Shown one piece after another: positions 18,076 to 25,788 of a stretch of 35,818 nt of DNA. This DNA comes from CAZEVY01 sp964515555 (GTDB lineage: Bacteria; Acidobacteriota; Terriglobia; Bryobacterales; Bryobacteraceae). A model generated the notes under the pieces. That model had not been told where the DNA came from. It made no database searches and worked only from the letters and a program-made list of their open reading frames with translations. Each line of letters starts with the position of its first letter. Position 1 is the first letter of the stretch. The stretch spans positions 1 through 35,818 of the forward strand of contig CAZEVY010000050.1 in NCBI GenBank assembly GCA_964515555.1, given 5' to 3'. The translations under genes were made by a program, and so were the position numbers.

Positions 18076-18803
18076 ACTGCACGGGTGTACACGGCCGCGC
18101 CTTGCGCGAGACGAACCACGGACTCGTCGGCAAGCCGCAGGGTCCCGCGGCCGAGACTGGCGCGCGTCATCCCCATGAGCGCATCGACCAGGTGCGCGCG
18201 AGCGAGCGGCGCCGTCACTTCGATGTTCACGGGGTCGACGAAATCCAACACGTCGCCGCGAAAATGCGCGACGATTTCGGCGGCCAGACGCACGTCATCG
18301 CACAGCTCGCCGTGGAATTGCGCGCCTTGCAGCAGGAGCGCCTCGGCCAGCGCGGCGCGGTCGGCGGGACGGCCGATCTGTGCGTTGCGGGCGGAGAAGT
18401 ACAGGTCGCGCGTGACGAAGTAGGGCTTGATGTCGACGACCGGCGTGCCGTCGGCGAAATCGAGCAGGTCGCATTCGATGCGGAGTCCGTCGCGTCGCAC
18501 GACGCGCGCGGCGGTGAGTCCGATGGGGTTTGGGCGCGAGGGCGCGCGCAGGCCGAAGACGCCGTGCAGGGTGTCGGGACCCTGTCCGCGGACGGCGCGC
18601 GGCGTGACCTGCAACGGGTCGCGCGAAGCGCCTTCGAGCCACGCCAATACCCAGATATGCGTGTGCTTCTCGAAATGCAGCAGCGCGGGCGCGAACTCCT
18701 CGAACACCTCGACCGCAGCCGGCGCGCCGAGGGCGGGCATATCCTTCCGGTCGGCGATCGCCGACCGCACCACGCCTATCTGCCGCAGGGTCGCGTCCGT
18801 CAT
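18072..18803 (-). CDS. TrmO/TsaA-family protein with FmdE-like C-terminal segment
   Basis: This 243-aa protein begins with a TsaA domain (about 5-140) of the TrmO family, which N6-methylates threonylcarbamoyladenosine 37 in tRNA. The signature is intact: HFEKHTHIWVLAW (43-55), FGLRAPSRPNPIGLTAAR (83-100) and DGTPVVDIKPY (118-128). Residues 158-243 do not look like the usual TrmO tail but resemble FmdE-type proteins: QFHGELC (162-168) and VDALMGMTRASLGRGTL (206-222). The second cysteine pair expected in FmdE is missing (TRAS for TGCT). The role of that segment is unknown. The start ATG overlaps the glycosyltransferase stop (ATGA), so it is coupled to it. Longer in-frame readings to 19994 are an artefact of GC-rich DNA. 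Confidence 0.85.
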   Translation of the reverse strand: MTDATLRQIGVVRSAIADRKDMPALGAPAAVEVFEEFAPALLHFEKHTHIWVLAWLEGASRDPLQVTPRAVRGQGPDTLHGVFGLRAPSRPNPIGLTAARVVRRDGLRIECDLLDFADGTPVVDIKPYFVTRDLYFSARNAQIGRPADRAALAEALLLQGAQFHGELCDDVRLAAEIVAHFRGDVLDFVDPVNIEVTAPLARAHLVDALMGMTRASLGRGTLRLADESVVRLAQGAAVYTRAV

Positions 18804-19873
18804 ATGGTCACCTCCGGCGCGATAATCGCGTTCATTTTGCGGTGAAATTCCGCCTCGGAGAAGCGGCGCGACCACTCGCGCAGCCGCTCGCGGGGCACGG
18901 CCGTCTCGGCGGCCTCGAATCGCTCGATGGCCGCCTCGAGCGCGGCCTCTTCCGGCGAATCGAAAAGGAACGCGCCCTCCGGGGGCGTCGATTCCAGCAC
19001 TCCGCCGCGACCGAGGGCGATCACGGGCTTCCCGCTGGCCAGCGCTTCGACCGCTGTCATCCCGAAATCCTCCTCGCCCGGCAACACGAACGCACGCGAA
19101 CGCGCGTAGAGCTCGCGCAGATCGGCGTCGGCGACGCGTCCGCAGAACTCGATGGTCGGGCCCGCCATGGCGCGCAGGCGGCGGTACTCGGGGCCGTCGC
19201 CGGCGATCTTCAAACGCCGCAGGCTCCGCGAAAAGGCGCGCACGGCCAGATCGATTCGCTTGTACGCGACCAGTTCGGAGACGATCAGGAAGTAATCCTC
19301 CGGCGGTTTCCAATAGAACGGCTCCACGTCGACGGGCGGATGCACGACCGTCGACTCGCGTCCCCAGGCGCGGTGGATGCGCCGCCGCACGTTCTCGCTG
19401 TTGGCGGCGAAGGCGTCGACGCGCGCGGCGGTTTGCGTGTCCCACATGCGCAGGTAGTGGGCCACCGGCGCCATCAGGGCGCGCTTCCAGCGAGGCGACC
19501 ACTCGAGGTGATCCGGGTACAGCTCCCAGAGGTAACGCATGGGCGAGTGGCAGTAGCAGACGTGGCGCGCGCCGGCGGGCGCGAGCACGCCCTTCGCCGG
19601 ACCGGACTCGCTGCTGACGACGAGATCGTAGCCACGGAGGTCGAAGTGTTCGAGCGCAAGCGGCATGAGCGGCAGCGTCGACCGGTAGCAGCACTTCAGG
19701 CGGTCGAGCGACGACGCCGTCACGCGGCGCGAGCGGATCAGCGGGCTGACGGCATCGGGATCGTAGAACAGGGTGAAGAGGTCGGCGCCGGGCAGCAGGC
19801 GGCAGAGGGACTCGACGACCTTCTCGCCGCCGCGCATGCGCAGCAGCCAGTAATGAATGATGGCGGCGCGCAA
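18800..19873 (-). CDS. Glycosyltransferase family 4 (WbaZ/mannosyltransferase-like)
   Basis: This 357-aa GT-B-fold enzyme adds a sugar, probably mannose-type, to a lipid-linked or surface glycan. The N-terminal half has MRGGEKVVESL and ARHVCYCHSPMRYLWELYPDH, which is typical of WbaZ-like enzymes. The C-terminal half has the donor-binding pattern LKIAGDGPEYRRL and EDFGMTAVEALASGKPVIA, with the E-x7-E pair of GT4 enzymes. There is no signal peptide; it is cytosolic or membrane-peripheral. The start is ATG at 19873 with TATAAT eight bases upstream. The downstream TrmO-like gene is coupled by ATGA. No other polysaccharide genes are in the window, so the acceptor is unknown. Confidence 0.92.
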   Translation of the reverse strand: MRAAIIHYWLLRMRGGEKVVESLCRLLPGADLFTLFYDPDAVSPLIRSRRVTASSLDRLKCCYRSTLPLMPLALEHFDLRGYDLVVSSESGPAKGVLAPAGARHVCYCHSPMRYLWELYPDHLEWSPRWKRALMAPVAHYLRMWDTQTAARVDAFAANSENVRRRIHRAWGRESTVVHPPVDVEPFYWKPPEDYFLIVSELVAYKRIDLAVRAFSRSLRRLKIAGDGPEYRRLRAMAGPTIEFCGRVADADLRELYARSRAFVLPGEEDFGMTAVEALASGKPVIALGRGGVLESTPPEGAFLFDSPEEAALEAAIERFEAAETAVPRERLREWSRRFSEAEFHRKMNAIIAPEVTI

Positions 19874-19881
19874 CTCGACGC

Positions 19882-19887
19882 ATTATA
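19882..19887 (-). promoter_or_regulatory. -10 element TATAAT, leaderless-type promoter of the glycosyltransferase operon
   Basis: A consensus TATAAT on the minus strand ends eight bases before the ATG at 19873. It is divergent from the TonB receptor promoter 35 bp away. Confidence 0.55.
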
Positions 19888-19921
19888 CCGCCGCGGGCGC
19901 GCCGGGCCGGCGCGGCGGAGG

Positions 19922-19927
19922 TATAAT
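19922..19927 (+). promoter_or_regulatory. -10 element TATAAT of the TonB-dependent receptor gene
   Basis: A consensus TATAAT lies 58 bases before the ATG at 19986, giving an mRNA leader of about 50 nt, unlike the leaderless genes nearby. Confidence 0.6.
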
Positions 19928-19941
19928 CTGGACAGGAAAAC

Positions 19942-19959
19942 GTCCCGCGGGAGCGGGAC
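19942..19959 (+). promoter_or_regulatory. Perfect 7-bp hairpin with GGGA loop in the receptor leader
   Basis: GTCCCGC (19942-19948) pairs with GCGGGAC (19953-19959) around GGGA. It falls inside the predicted leader, about 15 nt before GGAAGG (19975-19980), and could affect translation or mRNA stability. Confidence 0.4.
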
Positions 19960-19985
19960 CCGCGAATCGCTTCGGGAAGGATTTT

Positions 19986-22900
19986 ATGAGACATGCCAAG
20001 TCCGCTTTCATCGCCGTTCTGGCTGCGATAACGTTAACAAGCGCCGTCGCGCAGGATCCGCGCGGCGCCATCGTCGGGCGCGTCACCGACGCGACCGGCG
20101 CGGTAGTGGCCAACGCCGCCGTGCGCGTGACCAACGCCGCCACGGGAGTGGTGGCCGCCGCGACCACCAACGAGACGGGCAACTACGTGGTGCCCTACCT
20201 CACGCCAGCGACCTACGTCGTCACCGTCGAGCTGATCGGCTTCAAGAAGTTCGTGCGCGACAGGGTGCAGGTCCGCGTGACGGATCGTGTGGAGCTTAAC
20301 ATTCAACTGGAAGTCGGCAGCGTGAACGAGTCGGTGGAAGTGACGGCCGATACGCCGCTGCTGTCGACGGCCGAAGCGTCGCTCGGCCAGGTGGTGGACC
20401 AGCGGCGCGTGACCGAGCTGCCGCTATTCGCGGGCAACGCCATGGATCTCGTCCATCTCGCGCCGGGCACGCTGAACGGCACCGACATGCGCCTGCGCAA
20501 GGCGCCCTTCAACAACGCGCCGTCGCAGTTCAACACCGACGGATCGGGCAACTACGGCAACGAGTTCACCATCGACGGCATCTCGAACACGTACTCGGAC
20601 GGCACCAGCCCGCGCGTGGCGTTCTCGCCGCCCTCGGCCTCGATCGGCGAATTCAAGGTGCAGACCTCGGCGTTCGACGCCTCGGTGGGCCACACGGCCG
20701 GCGCGCTGGTGAACGTCAGCACCAAGGGCGGCACCAACGAACTGCACGGCTCGGCGTGGTGGTGGCTGCGCCACTCGCATCTGGACGCGCCGACGGTCTT
20801 TCAAAACCGCTCCGGCCAGAAGCTGCCGGTCTACCAGGACAACCGCTACGGCGTCGCCGCCGGCGGGCCGATCTATCTGCCGAAGCTCTACAACGGCAAG
20901 AACAAGACCTTCTGGTTCTTCACCTGGGAGGCCAACAAATTCGGCGATCCCAACGTGGGCGCGTCGACGGCCACCGTTCCGCGCGCGGCCTGGCGCGACG
21001 GCAATCTCTCCGACCTTCTGGCGATCGGCGCCAACTACCAGATCTACGATCCGCGCACCATCGCCGTGGCGCCGAACGGGCGCTTCAGCCGGCAGGTTTT
21101 TCCGGGCAACATCATTCCCTCCAACCGGGTTGTGCCGATGGCGAAGAACATTCTGAATCTCTATCCGCTGCCGAACGCCGCCGGTACCAGCGACGGGCGC
21201 AACAACTTCTTCCGCTCCGGCAAGGCGCTGGAGGATTACTGGACCACCATCGGCCGTTTCGACCACGCCTTCAGCGAGCGGAACCGCATGTTCGTCCGCT
21301 TCCACCGGGACTACTGGGAGGAAGACAAGAACCGCACCTTCGGCAACGATGTCAACGGCATCGTCCTGAACCGCATCAACCGCGGGCTGGCGTTCGACGA
21401 CGTGCACGTGTTCAGCCCAGGCCTGATGTTCAACTTCCGCTACGGCCTGACGCAGCAGGAGTTCCCGGAGCGCCGCGTGAGCCGCGGCTTCGACCTCTCG
21501 GCGCTGGGCTTCTCGCAGAACCTGGTGAATAACGTCGACCGCAGCCTGGCGACGATTCCGCAGACGACCATCGGGTCGCTGACGGTGCTGAGCAACTGGG
21601 AGTCGGGCGACGGCACCACGGCGTCACTGACGCACTCCTTCGTGGGCGACTTCACCTGGATCCGGGGCGCGCACAACCTGCGCTTCGGCGCCGATACGCG
21701 CGTGTATCGGGAGTTCCGCAACCGGTTCCAGGCCGATGTCTCGCCGCTGCTGAATTTCAACAGCCTGTGGGGCCGCGGTCCGCTCGATAATTCGACTGCG
21801 CCTCCGGTGGGCGGCGAGTTGACGGCGCTGCTGGTGGGCATCCCGGGCGGCAGCATGTCGCGAAGCGGCAGCTACGCCGAACAGGACCAGTACCTGGGCA
21901 TCTATCTCCAGGACGACTACAAAGTGACGCGGAAGCTCTCGCTCAACGTCGGCCTGCGGCTCGAGCACGAGTCGCCGATTACGGAGCGGTACAACCGCTC
22001 GGTGCGGGGATTCAATGCCGGCGCGGCCAGCCCGATTGAAGCGGCCGCGATCGCCCGGTACGCCGCCTCTCCGATTCCGGAGCTGCCACTGGCGCAGTTC
22101 GCCGCCAAGGGCGGGCTCACGTTCGCCGGCGTCGGCGGCAACTCGCGGGAGTACTGGGACGGCAAGTTCCTGACGCTGCTCCCGCGGTTCGGCTTCGCCT
22201 ACCAGGCGCGCAAGAACACCGTGATCCGCGGCGGATACGGCGTCTTCTACGCGTCGATCGGGGTGAACCGCACCAACTCGAACCTGGCCGGATTCAGCCG
22301 CTCGACGCCGATCGAGGCGTCGTCGGACAACGGGCTGAGCTTCATCGCCACGCTCGACAATCCGTTCCCCAACGGCCTTCGCGCTCCGGAAGGCGCGGCC
22401 GGCGGTCTCTCGACGAATCTCAACCAGGGCGTCAGCTTCTTCCGCGCCGAGCGGCGCCAGCCCTACGCCCAACGCTTCAGCTTCGGCATACAGCAGCAGT
22501 TGTGGGCGGGCTTCCTGTTCGAGAACTCCTATGTCGGCAATCGCGGCACGCGGATTCCGGTGAGCCGGAACATCAACGCCACGCCGGCGCGCTACCTGAG
22601 CACGCTGCCGACGCGCGACCAGGCCACCATCAACTTCCTGGGCGCGAACTTCACCAGCCCGTTCTTCGGGCTGCATCCCAACTACACCAGCTCGACCATC
22701 ACGCGGGCGAACCTGCTTCGTCCGTATCCGCACTTCGGCGACATCAGCTTCGACGACAGCGTCGGCTACTCGTGGTACCACTCCATGCAGACCCGTCTGG
22801 AAAAGCGCTTCTCGCAGGGGTACACGCTCCAGATCTCCTATACGTGGTCGAAGACGATGGCGGCCGACAGCTTCCTGAACGGCTCGGACCCGATGCCCTA

Positions 22901-23450
22901 CGAATCGCTCTCGGATCTCGATCGCGTGCATCGCGTGGTCGGCAGCGGCATCTGGGAGCTTCCCTTCGGACGGGGCAGGAAGTTCGGCACGTCGTGGAAC
23001 CGGCCGCTGGAGTTTTTCGCGGGCGGCTGGCAACTGGGCGGCATCTACCAGCGGCAGAGCGGGGCGCCCATCGGCTTCGGCCAGCCGCTGTTCACAGGCG
23101 ATTCATCGACCATTACGCTGCCCTCGACGCAGCGCAACGCCGACCGCTGGTTCAACACGTCGGTCTTCCTTCGCACCAACACGCAGGCCCTGGCGAGCAA
23201 CATCCGCACGGCCCCGCTGCGCTACTCCAACATCCGGCTCGACTCGCAGCGGCGGCTCGACCTCTCGCTGATCAAGTCGTTCCGCATCGCCGAGCAGAAG
23301 GCGCTGAAGTTCCGCGCCGAGACGTTCAACACGCTCAACGAAGTGGTCCTGCGCGGACCCAACACCGACCCGTACAACACGGCGTTCGGGACCATCACCG
23401 CGCAGGAGCCGCCGCGGAGCTGGCAGTTTTCGCTCACGCTATCGTTCTAG
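19986..23450 (+). CDS. Oar-like TonB-dependent receptor with carboxypeptidase-regulatory-like N-terminal domain
   Basis: This 1154-aa outer-membrane protein has a signal peptide at about 1-22 (ending TSAVAQ). Residues 24-105 are the carboxypeptidase-regulatory-like fold (GAIVGRVTDATGAVVANAAV...TNETGNYVVPYLTPATY). A plug domain follows at about 110-260 (TADTPLLSTAEASLGQVVD, NEFTIDGISNTYSDG, GALVNVSTKGGTNELHGSA). The rest is a large beta-barrel ending in an aromatic residue (SLTLSF), as outer-membrane insertion requires. Such giant Oar-type receptors are abundant in Acidobacteriota and are thought to import oligosaccharides or other large nutrients. The ATG is chosen because GGAAGG lies five bases upstream and the signal peptide begins there; 43 in-frame codons further upstream cover the promoter. 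The GH51/LamG-like pair on the other strand suggests a plant-polysaccharide substrate. Confidence 0.93.
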   Translation: MRHAKSAFIAVLAAITLTSAVAQDPRGAIVGRVTDATGAVVANAAVRVTNAATGVVAAATTNETGNYVVPYLTPATYVVTVELIGFKKFVRDRVQVRVTDRVELNIQLEVGSVNESVEVTADTPLLSTAEASLGQVVDQRRVTELPLFAGNAMDLVHLAPGTLNGTDMRLRKAPFNNAPSQFNTDGSGNYGNEFTIDGISNTYSDGTSPRVAFSPPSASIGEFKVQTSAFDASVGHTAGALVNVSTKGGTNELHGSAWWWLRHSHLDAPTVFQNRSGQKLPVYQDNRYGVAAGGPIYLPKLYNGKNKTFWFFTWEANKFGDPNVGASTATVPRAAWRDGNLSDLLAIGANYQIYDPRTIAVAPNGRFSRQVFPGNIIPSNRVVPMAKNILNLYPLPNAAGTSDGRNNFFRSGKALEDYWTTIGRFDHAFSERNRMFVRFHRDYWEEDKNRTFGNDVNGIVLNRINRGLAFDDVHVFSPGLMFNFRYGLTQQEFPERRVSRGFDLSALGFSQNLVNNVDRSLATIPQTTIGSLTVLSNWESGDGTTASLTHSFVGDFTWIRGAHNLRFGADTRVYREFRNRFQADVSPLLNFNSLWGRGPLDNSTAPPVGGELTALLVGIPGGSMSRSGSYAEQDQYLGIYLQDDYKVTRKLSLNVGLRLEHESPITERYNRSVRGFNAGAASPIEAAAIARYAASPIPELPLAQFAAKGGLTFAGVGGNSREYWDGKFLTLLPRFGFAYQARKNTVIRGGYGVFYASIGVNRTNSNLAGFSRSTPIEASSDNGLSFIATLDNPFPNGLRAPEGAAGGLSTNLNQGVSFFRAERRQPYAQRFSFGIQQQLWAGFLFENSYVGNRGTRIPVSRNINATPARYLSTLPTRDQATINFLGANFTSPFFGLHPNYTSSTITRANLLRPYPHFGDISFDDSVGYSWYHSMQTRLEKRFSQGYTLQISYTWSKTMAADSFLNGSDPMPYESLSDLDRVHRVVGSGIWELPFGRGRKFGTSWNRPLEFFAGGWQLGGIYQRQSGAPIGFGQPLFTGDSSTITLPSTQRNADRWFNTSVFLRTNTQALASNIRTAPLRYSNIRLDSQRRLDLSLIKSFRIAEQKALKFRAETFNTLNEVVLRGPNTDPYNTAFGTITAQEPPRSWQFSLTLSF

Positions 23451-23454
23451 ATCC

Positions 23455-23482
23455 AGCCGCAGATAAACGCAGATGGGACAAT
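23455..23482 (+). repeat. Dispersed repeat copy E (short)
   Basis: CCGCAGATAAAC is followed by GCAGATGGGACAA, two units only, in the convergent gap between the TonB receptor and the LamG-like gene. It lacks the full TTGGCC lead. Confidence 0.7.
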
Positions 23483-23492
23483 GCGGTGAAGC

Positions 23493-24185
23493 CTACTGAC
23501 GTCCGACGGCCGCCGTGTTCCGGGTCTCCCCCGAGATCCGGACGCGGCGGAAGTCGCCCAACTCGTTGAACGATCCCAGGCCGATGCGGCCGTGCCGTAA
23601 GCTCAAGTCGACCGCCTCCAGGCTCGGGTTGCGCTTGCCGTCGACCTCCACGTAGCACCGCCCGGTGTCGCCGTCGAAGATCAGGCGGACCGGCGTCCAT
23701 TCGGCGGTCGTGAAGGACTCCGGCCCGTCGAGCGGAGAAATCCGCACGCGCTCGCCGCCGAAGACGTGGAACATGCCGTTGTGGACGGGCTGCTTCACCG
23801 CCGTGTCGGAGGAGACGTGCGCGTAGTTGTAGTGCGACTCGTCCTGCCAGGCGTAGACGACGATGAGGCTGCGCCCGCCGCGGCGCATCTCGACATCGAC
23901 GGTCACCTTCCGGAACGGCGGCGTGTCGGCGATGGCGAACTTCTGCGGGCGGCGCGGCTGTCCGGGTACGGGATTGGCCGAGGCGACCAGCTTCAGCACG
24001 TGGTCCTCGACCTTCCAGTCGGCGGCGCTTTGCACGGTCCAGCGATGCCCGAAGGCCTCGATGCGCTCGCCCGCGGCGGCGGCCGGGGCGATCACCGCGC
24101 AGGCCAGTAACAGCGTGCATAAGTTCGCGCTCGGAACCGCTTGCTCACGCGCGCGGCTCAGCAACGGCTTCCCTAGCGGTCTCAT
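23493..24185 (-). CDS. Exported DUF1080/LamG-like (concanavalin-fold) protein
   Basis: This 230-aa protein has a hydrophobic export segment at 21-38 (NLCTLLLACAVIAPAAAA). The mature part looks like a single concanavalin-type beta-sandwich as in DUF1080 (3-keto-disaccharide hydrolase-like) proteins: WKVEDHVLKLVA, VTVDVEMRRGGRSLIVVYAW, WTPVRLIFDGDTGRCYVEVDGK and GRIGLGSFNELGDFRRVRI. It probably binds or cleaves a carbohydrate; catalytic residues cannot be named. The ATG overlaps the GH51 stop (ATGA), so the pair is one operon. The unusually long polar stretch before the hydrophobic core (residues 5-17) is read from a dispersed repeat that also occurs near 31652. No better downstream start exists in frame. 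Confidence 0.75.
   Translation of the reverse strand: MRPLGKPLLSRAREQAVPSANLCTLLLACAVIAPAAAAGERIEAFGHRWTVQSAADWKVEDHVLKLVASANPVPGQPRRPQKFAIADTPPFRKVTVDVEMRRGGRSLIVVYAWQDESHYNYAHVSSDTAVKQPVHNGMFHVFGGERVRISPLDGPESFTTAEWTPVRLIFDGDTGRCYVEVDGKRNPSLEAVDLSLRHGRIGLGSFNELGDFRRVRISGETRNTAAVGRQ
24133..24172. repeat. Second-family repeat, copy inside the LamG-like coding region
   Basis: The 24-bp core 24140-24163 matches 31652-31675 with 23 of 24 bases, same orientation on the plus strand. Flanks GGAACCG..TTGC and GCAA.CGG..TTCC pair with small bulges, so it can fold into a hairpin. Confidence 0.7.
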
Positions 24186-25726
24186 GAGGTCACCTTGGCC
24201 TTCAGCATCGTGTAGGAGTGCGGCGGGAAGCGCAAACGCATCCGGCGGCCCTCGGCCGGCGCCGACCCGGCGACGGCTTCCACGCGCGTCGAGCCGAAAT
24301 CGTTCTCCGACTTGATGTCCGGGCCGTTGACGACCGTTGTCTCGACCGGTCCCGCGAACGTCTTGTCCTGAAGCTCGATCTCGGTCTCGATGGGCTGGTC
24401 GCGATGGCGGTTGACGACGTTGATCACGAGCGTCCCCTGGTCCAAACTTGCCGACGTGTCGAGATAGCGCACGCCGTCGAAGCGGCGCGATTTGTAGGTC
24501 GGCGAGTCGACGAAGAGCGCCAGGGCCTTGCCTTTGGTGTTGGCGGAGAACAGGGCCAGCGGGTAGAAGATGGTCTGCAGGAACATGGCCTTCTCGTTGG
24601 TGAAGATCGGCGCGATCACGTTGACGAGCTGCGCCATGTTGGCCATCTTCACGATGTGGGCGTGATTGACGAAGGAGTTGAGGAAGGTCGCGATCACGAG
24701 CGCGTCTTCCAGGTTGTAGCGCTCCTCCAGGATGCGCCGGCCGCGCTGTGAGGCGCCGCGCGCGCGGTACCAGACGTTGTACTCGTCCCAGGCGATGTGG
24801 ATCTTGCGCGGATTCGGCTCGTCGGAGAGCGCGGCGCGGATGACGCCCTCGGTGGTGCGCGTGCGATCGTCGAGGTCGACGGAGCTGGCGAGGAATTCGT
24901 AATAGTCGTTGGCGGGGTTGCCGACGTAGCGGTGCACGGCCAGGTAGTCGATGTGGCGCTTGAGGTGTTCGAGGATGGTGCGGTTCCATCCGATCCAGTC
25001 GATGCCCTGCGCGAAGTGGGAGGAGCCGGCGGCAATGAGCTTGATGGAGGGGTCGGTCCAGCGCATGAGCTTGGCGGCTTCGAGCGCGAACTTGCCGTAG
25101 TCGTCGGCGGAGCGGTGGCCCATCTGCCAGGGGCCGTCGATCTCGTTGCCGAGCCCCCAGTAGGTGCACTTCCAGGGATCGGCGCGCCCGTTCTGGCGGC
25201 GGAGGCGCGTCATGGCGGTGTCCTGCGAGGAGTTGACGTACTCGACCCACTGCTGCGCGTCGGTCCAGCTTCCGGTGCCCAGGTTCACGCAGATGTAGGG
25301 CTGCGTTTTGAGCATCTCGGCATACTGGAGGAATTCGTGCGTGCCGAAGCGGTTGGTCTCGACGGTGCCCCAGGCCATTTCGAGGCGCCGCGGACGCTGG
25401 TCGCGGGGTCCGATGCCGTCGCGCCAATGGTAGTTCGACACGAAATTGCCGCCCGGCCATCGGAGGATGGTGACGTTGAGCTTGCGCACGGCGTCGATGA
25501 CGTCGCGACGGAAGCCGTTGGCATCGGAGAGGGACGAGCCTTCCTCGAAGATGCCGCCGTCGATGCAGCGTCCGAGGTGCTCGATGAAGTTGCCGTAGAT
25601 GAGGGGATCGATGTCGCCGATGATGCGCTCGGTGTCGATCTTGACACGCGCGCGCAGCGGTCCGGTTTGGGCGCGGAGTATCGCGGGGGCGGCGAGGAGC
25701 GCGGTGGAGAAATCTCGTCGGGTCAC
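24182..25726 (-). CDS. GH51 alpha-L-arabinofuranosidase
   Basis: This 514-aa retaining glycosidase releases arabinose from arabinan or arabinoxylan. It has a twin-arginine-type signal (MTRRDFSTALLAAPAILRAQ, 1-20), so it should be exported folded. The (beta/alpha)8 core shows GNFIEHLGRCIDGGIFEEG (45-63), RWPGGNFVSNYHW (89-101), the acid/base Glu195 in GLGNEIDG and the nucleophile Glu315 in AWDEYNVWY. A C-terminal beta-domain ends PHSYTMLKAKV. The length is typical. The start is GTG at 25726, with TAAAAT seven bases upstream. It leads an operon with the LamG-like gene, and together with the convergent TonB receptor this looks like a small plant-polysaccharide locus. Confidence 0.95.
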   Translation of the reverse strand: MTRRDFSTALLAAPAILRAQTGPLRARVKIDTERIIGDIDPLIYGNFIEHLGRCIDGGIFEEGSSLSDANGFRRDVIDAVRKLNVTILRWPGGNFVSNYHWRDGIGPRDQRPRRLEMAWGTVETNRFGTHEFLQYAEMLKTQPYICVNLGTGSWTDAQQWVEYVNSSQDTAMTRLRRQNGRADPWKCTYWGLGNEIDGPWQMGHRSADDYGKFALEAAKLMRWTDPSIKLIAAGSSHFAQGIDWIGWNRTILEHLKRHIDYLAVHRYVGNPANDYYEFLASSVDLDDRTRTTEGVIRAALSDEPNPRKIHIAWDEYNVWYRARGASQRGRRILEERYNLEDALVIATFLNSFVNHAHIVKMANMAQLVNVIAPIFTNEKAMFLQTIFYPLALFSANTKGKALALFVDSPTYKSRRFDGVRYLDTSASLDQGTLVINVVNRHRDQPIETEIELQDKTFAGPVETTVVNGPDIKSENDFGSTRVEAVAGSAPAEGRRMRLRFPPHSYTMLKAKVTS

Positions 25727-25733
25727 GGGGCTT

Positions 25734-25739
25734 ATTTTA
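25734..25739 (-). promoter_or_regulatory. -10 element TAAAAT, leaderless-type promoter of the GH51 operon
   Basis: On the minus strand TAAAAT is followed by seven bases and the GTG at 25726. Confidence 0.45.
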
Positions 25740-25767
25740 CTACCGCGGGAAGTGACGCCCCATGCGG

Positions 25768-25773
25768 TATCAT
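25768..25773 (+). promoter_or_regulatory. -10 element TATCAT of the AAA ATPase module
   Basis: TATCAT lies 15 bases before the ATG at 25789, and AGGG (25777-25780) sits between them as a ribosome binding site. This argues against the earlier in-frame ATG at 25762. Confidence 0.45.
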
Positions 25774-25788
25774 CATCAGGGTCAACCG

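Noticed and set aside
19857..19985. 43-codon extension of the TonB receptor
   Set aside because: It covers the divergent promoters and the leader hairpin; the signal peptide and GGAAGG support the ATG at 19986.
18804..19994. N-terminal extension of the TrmO-like gene across the glycosyltransferase
   Set aside because: Arg-rich out-of-frame reading of the glycosyltransferase gene; the ATG at 18803 begins the TsaA domain.
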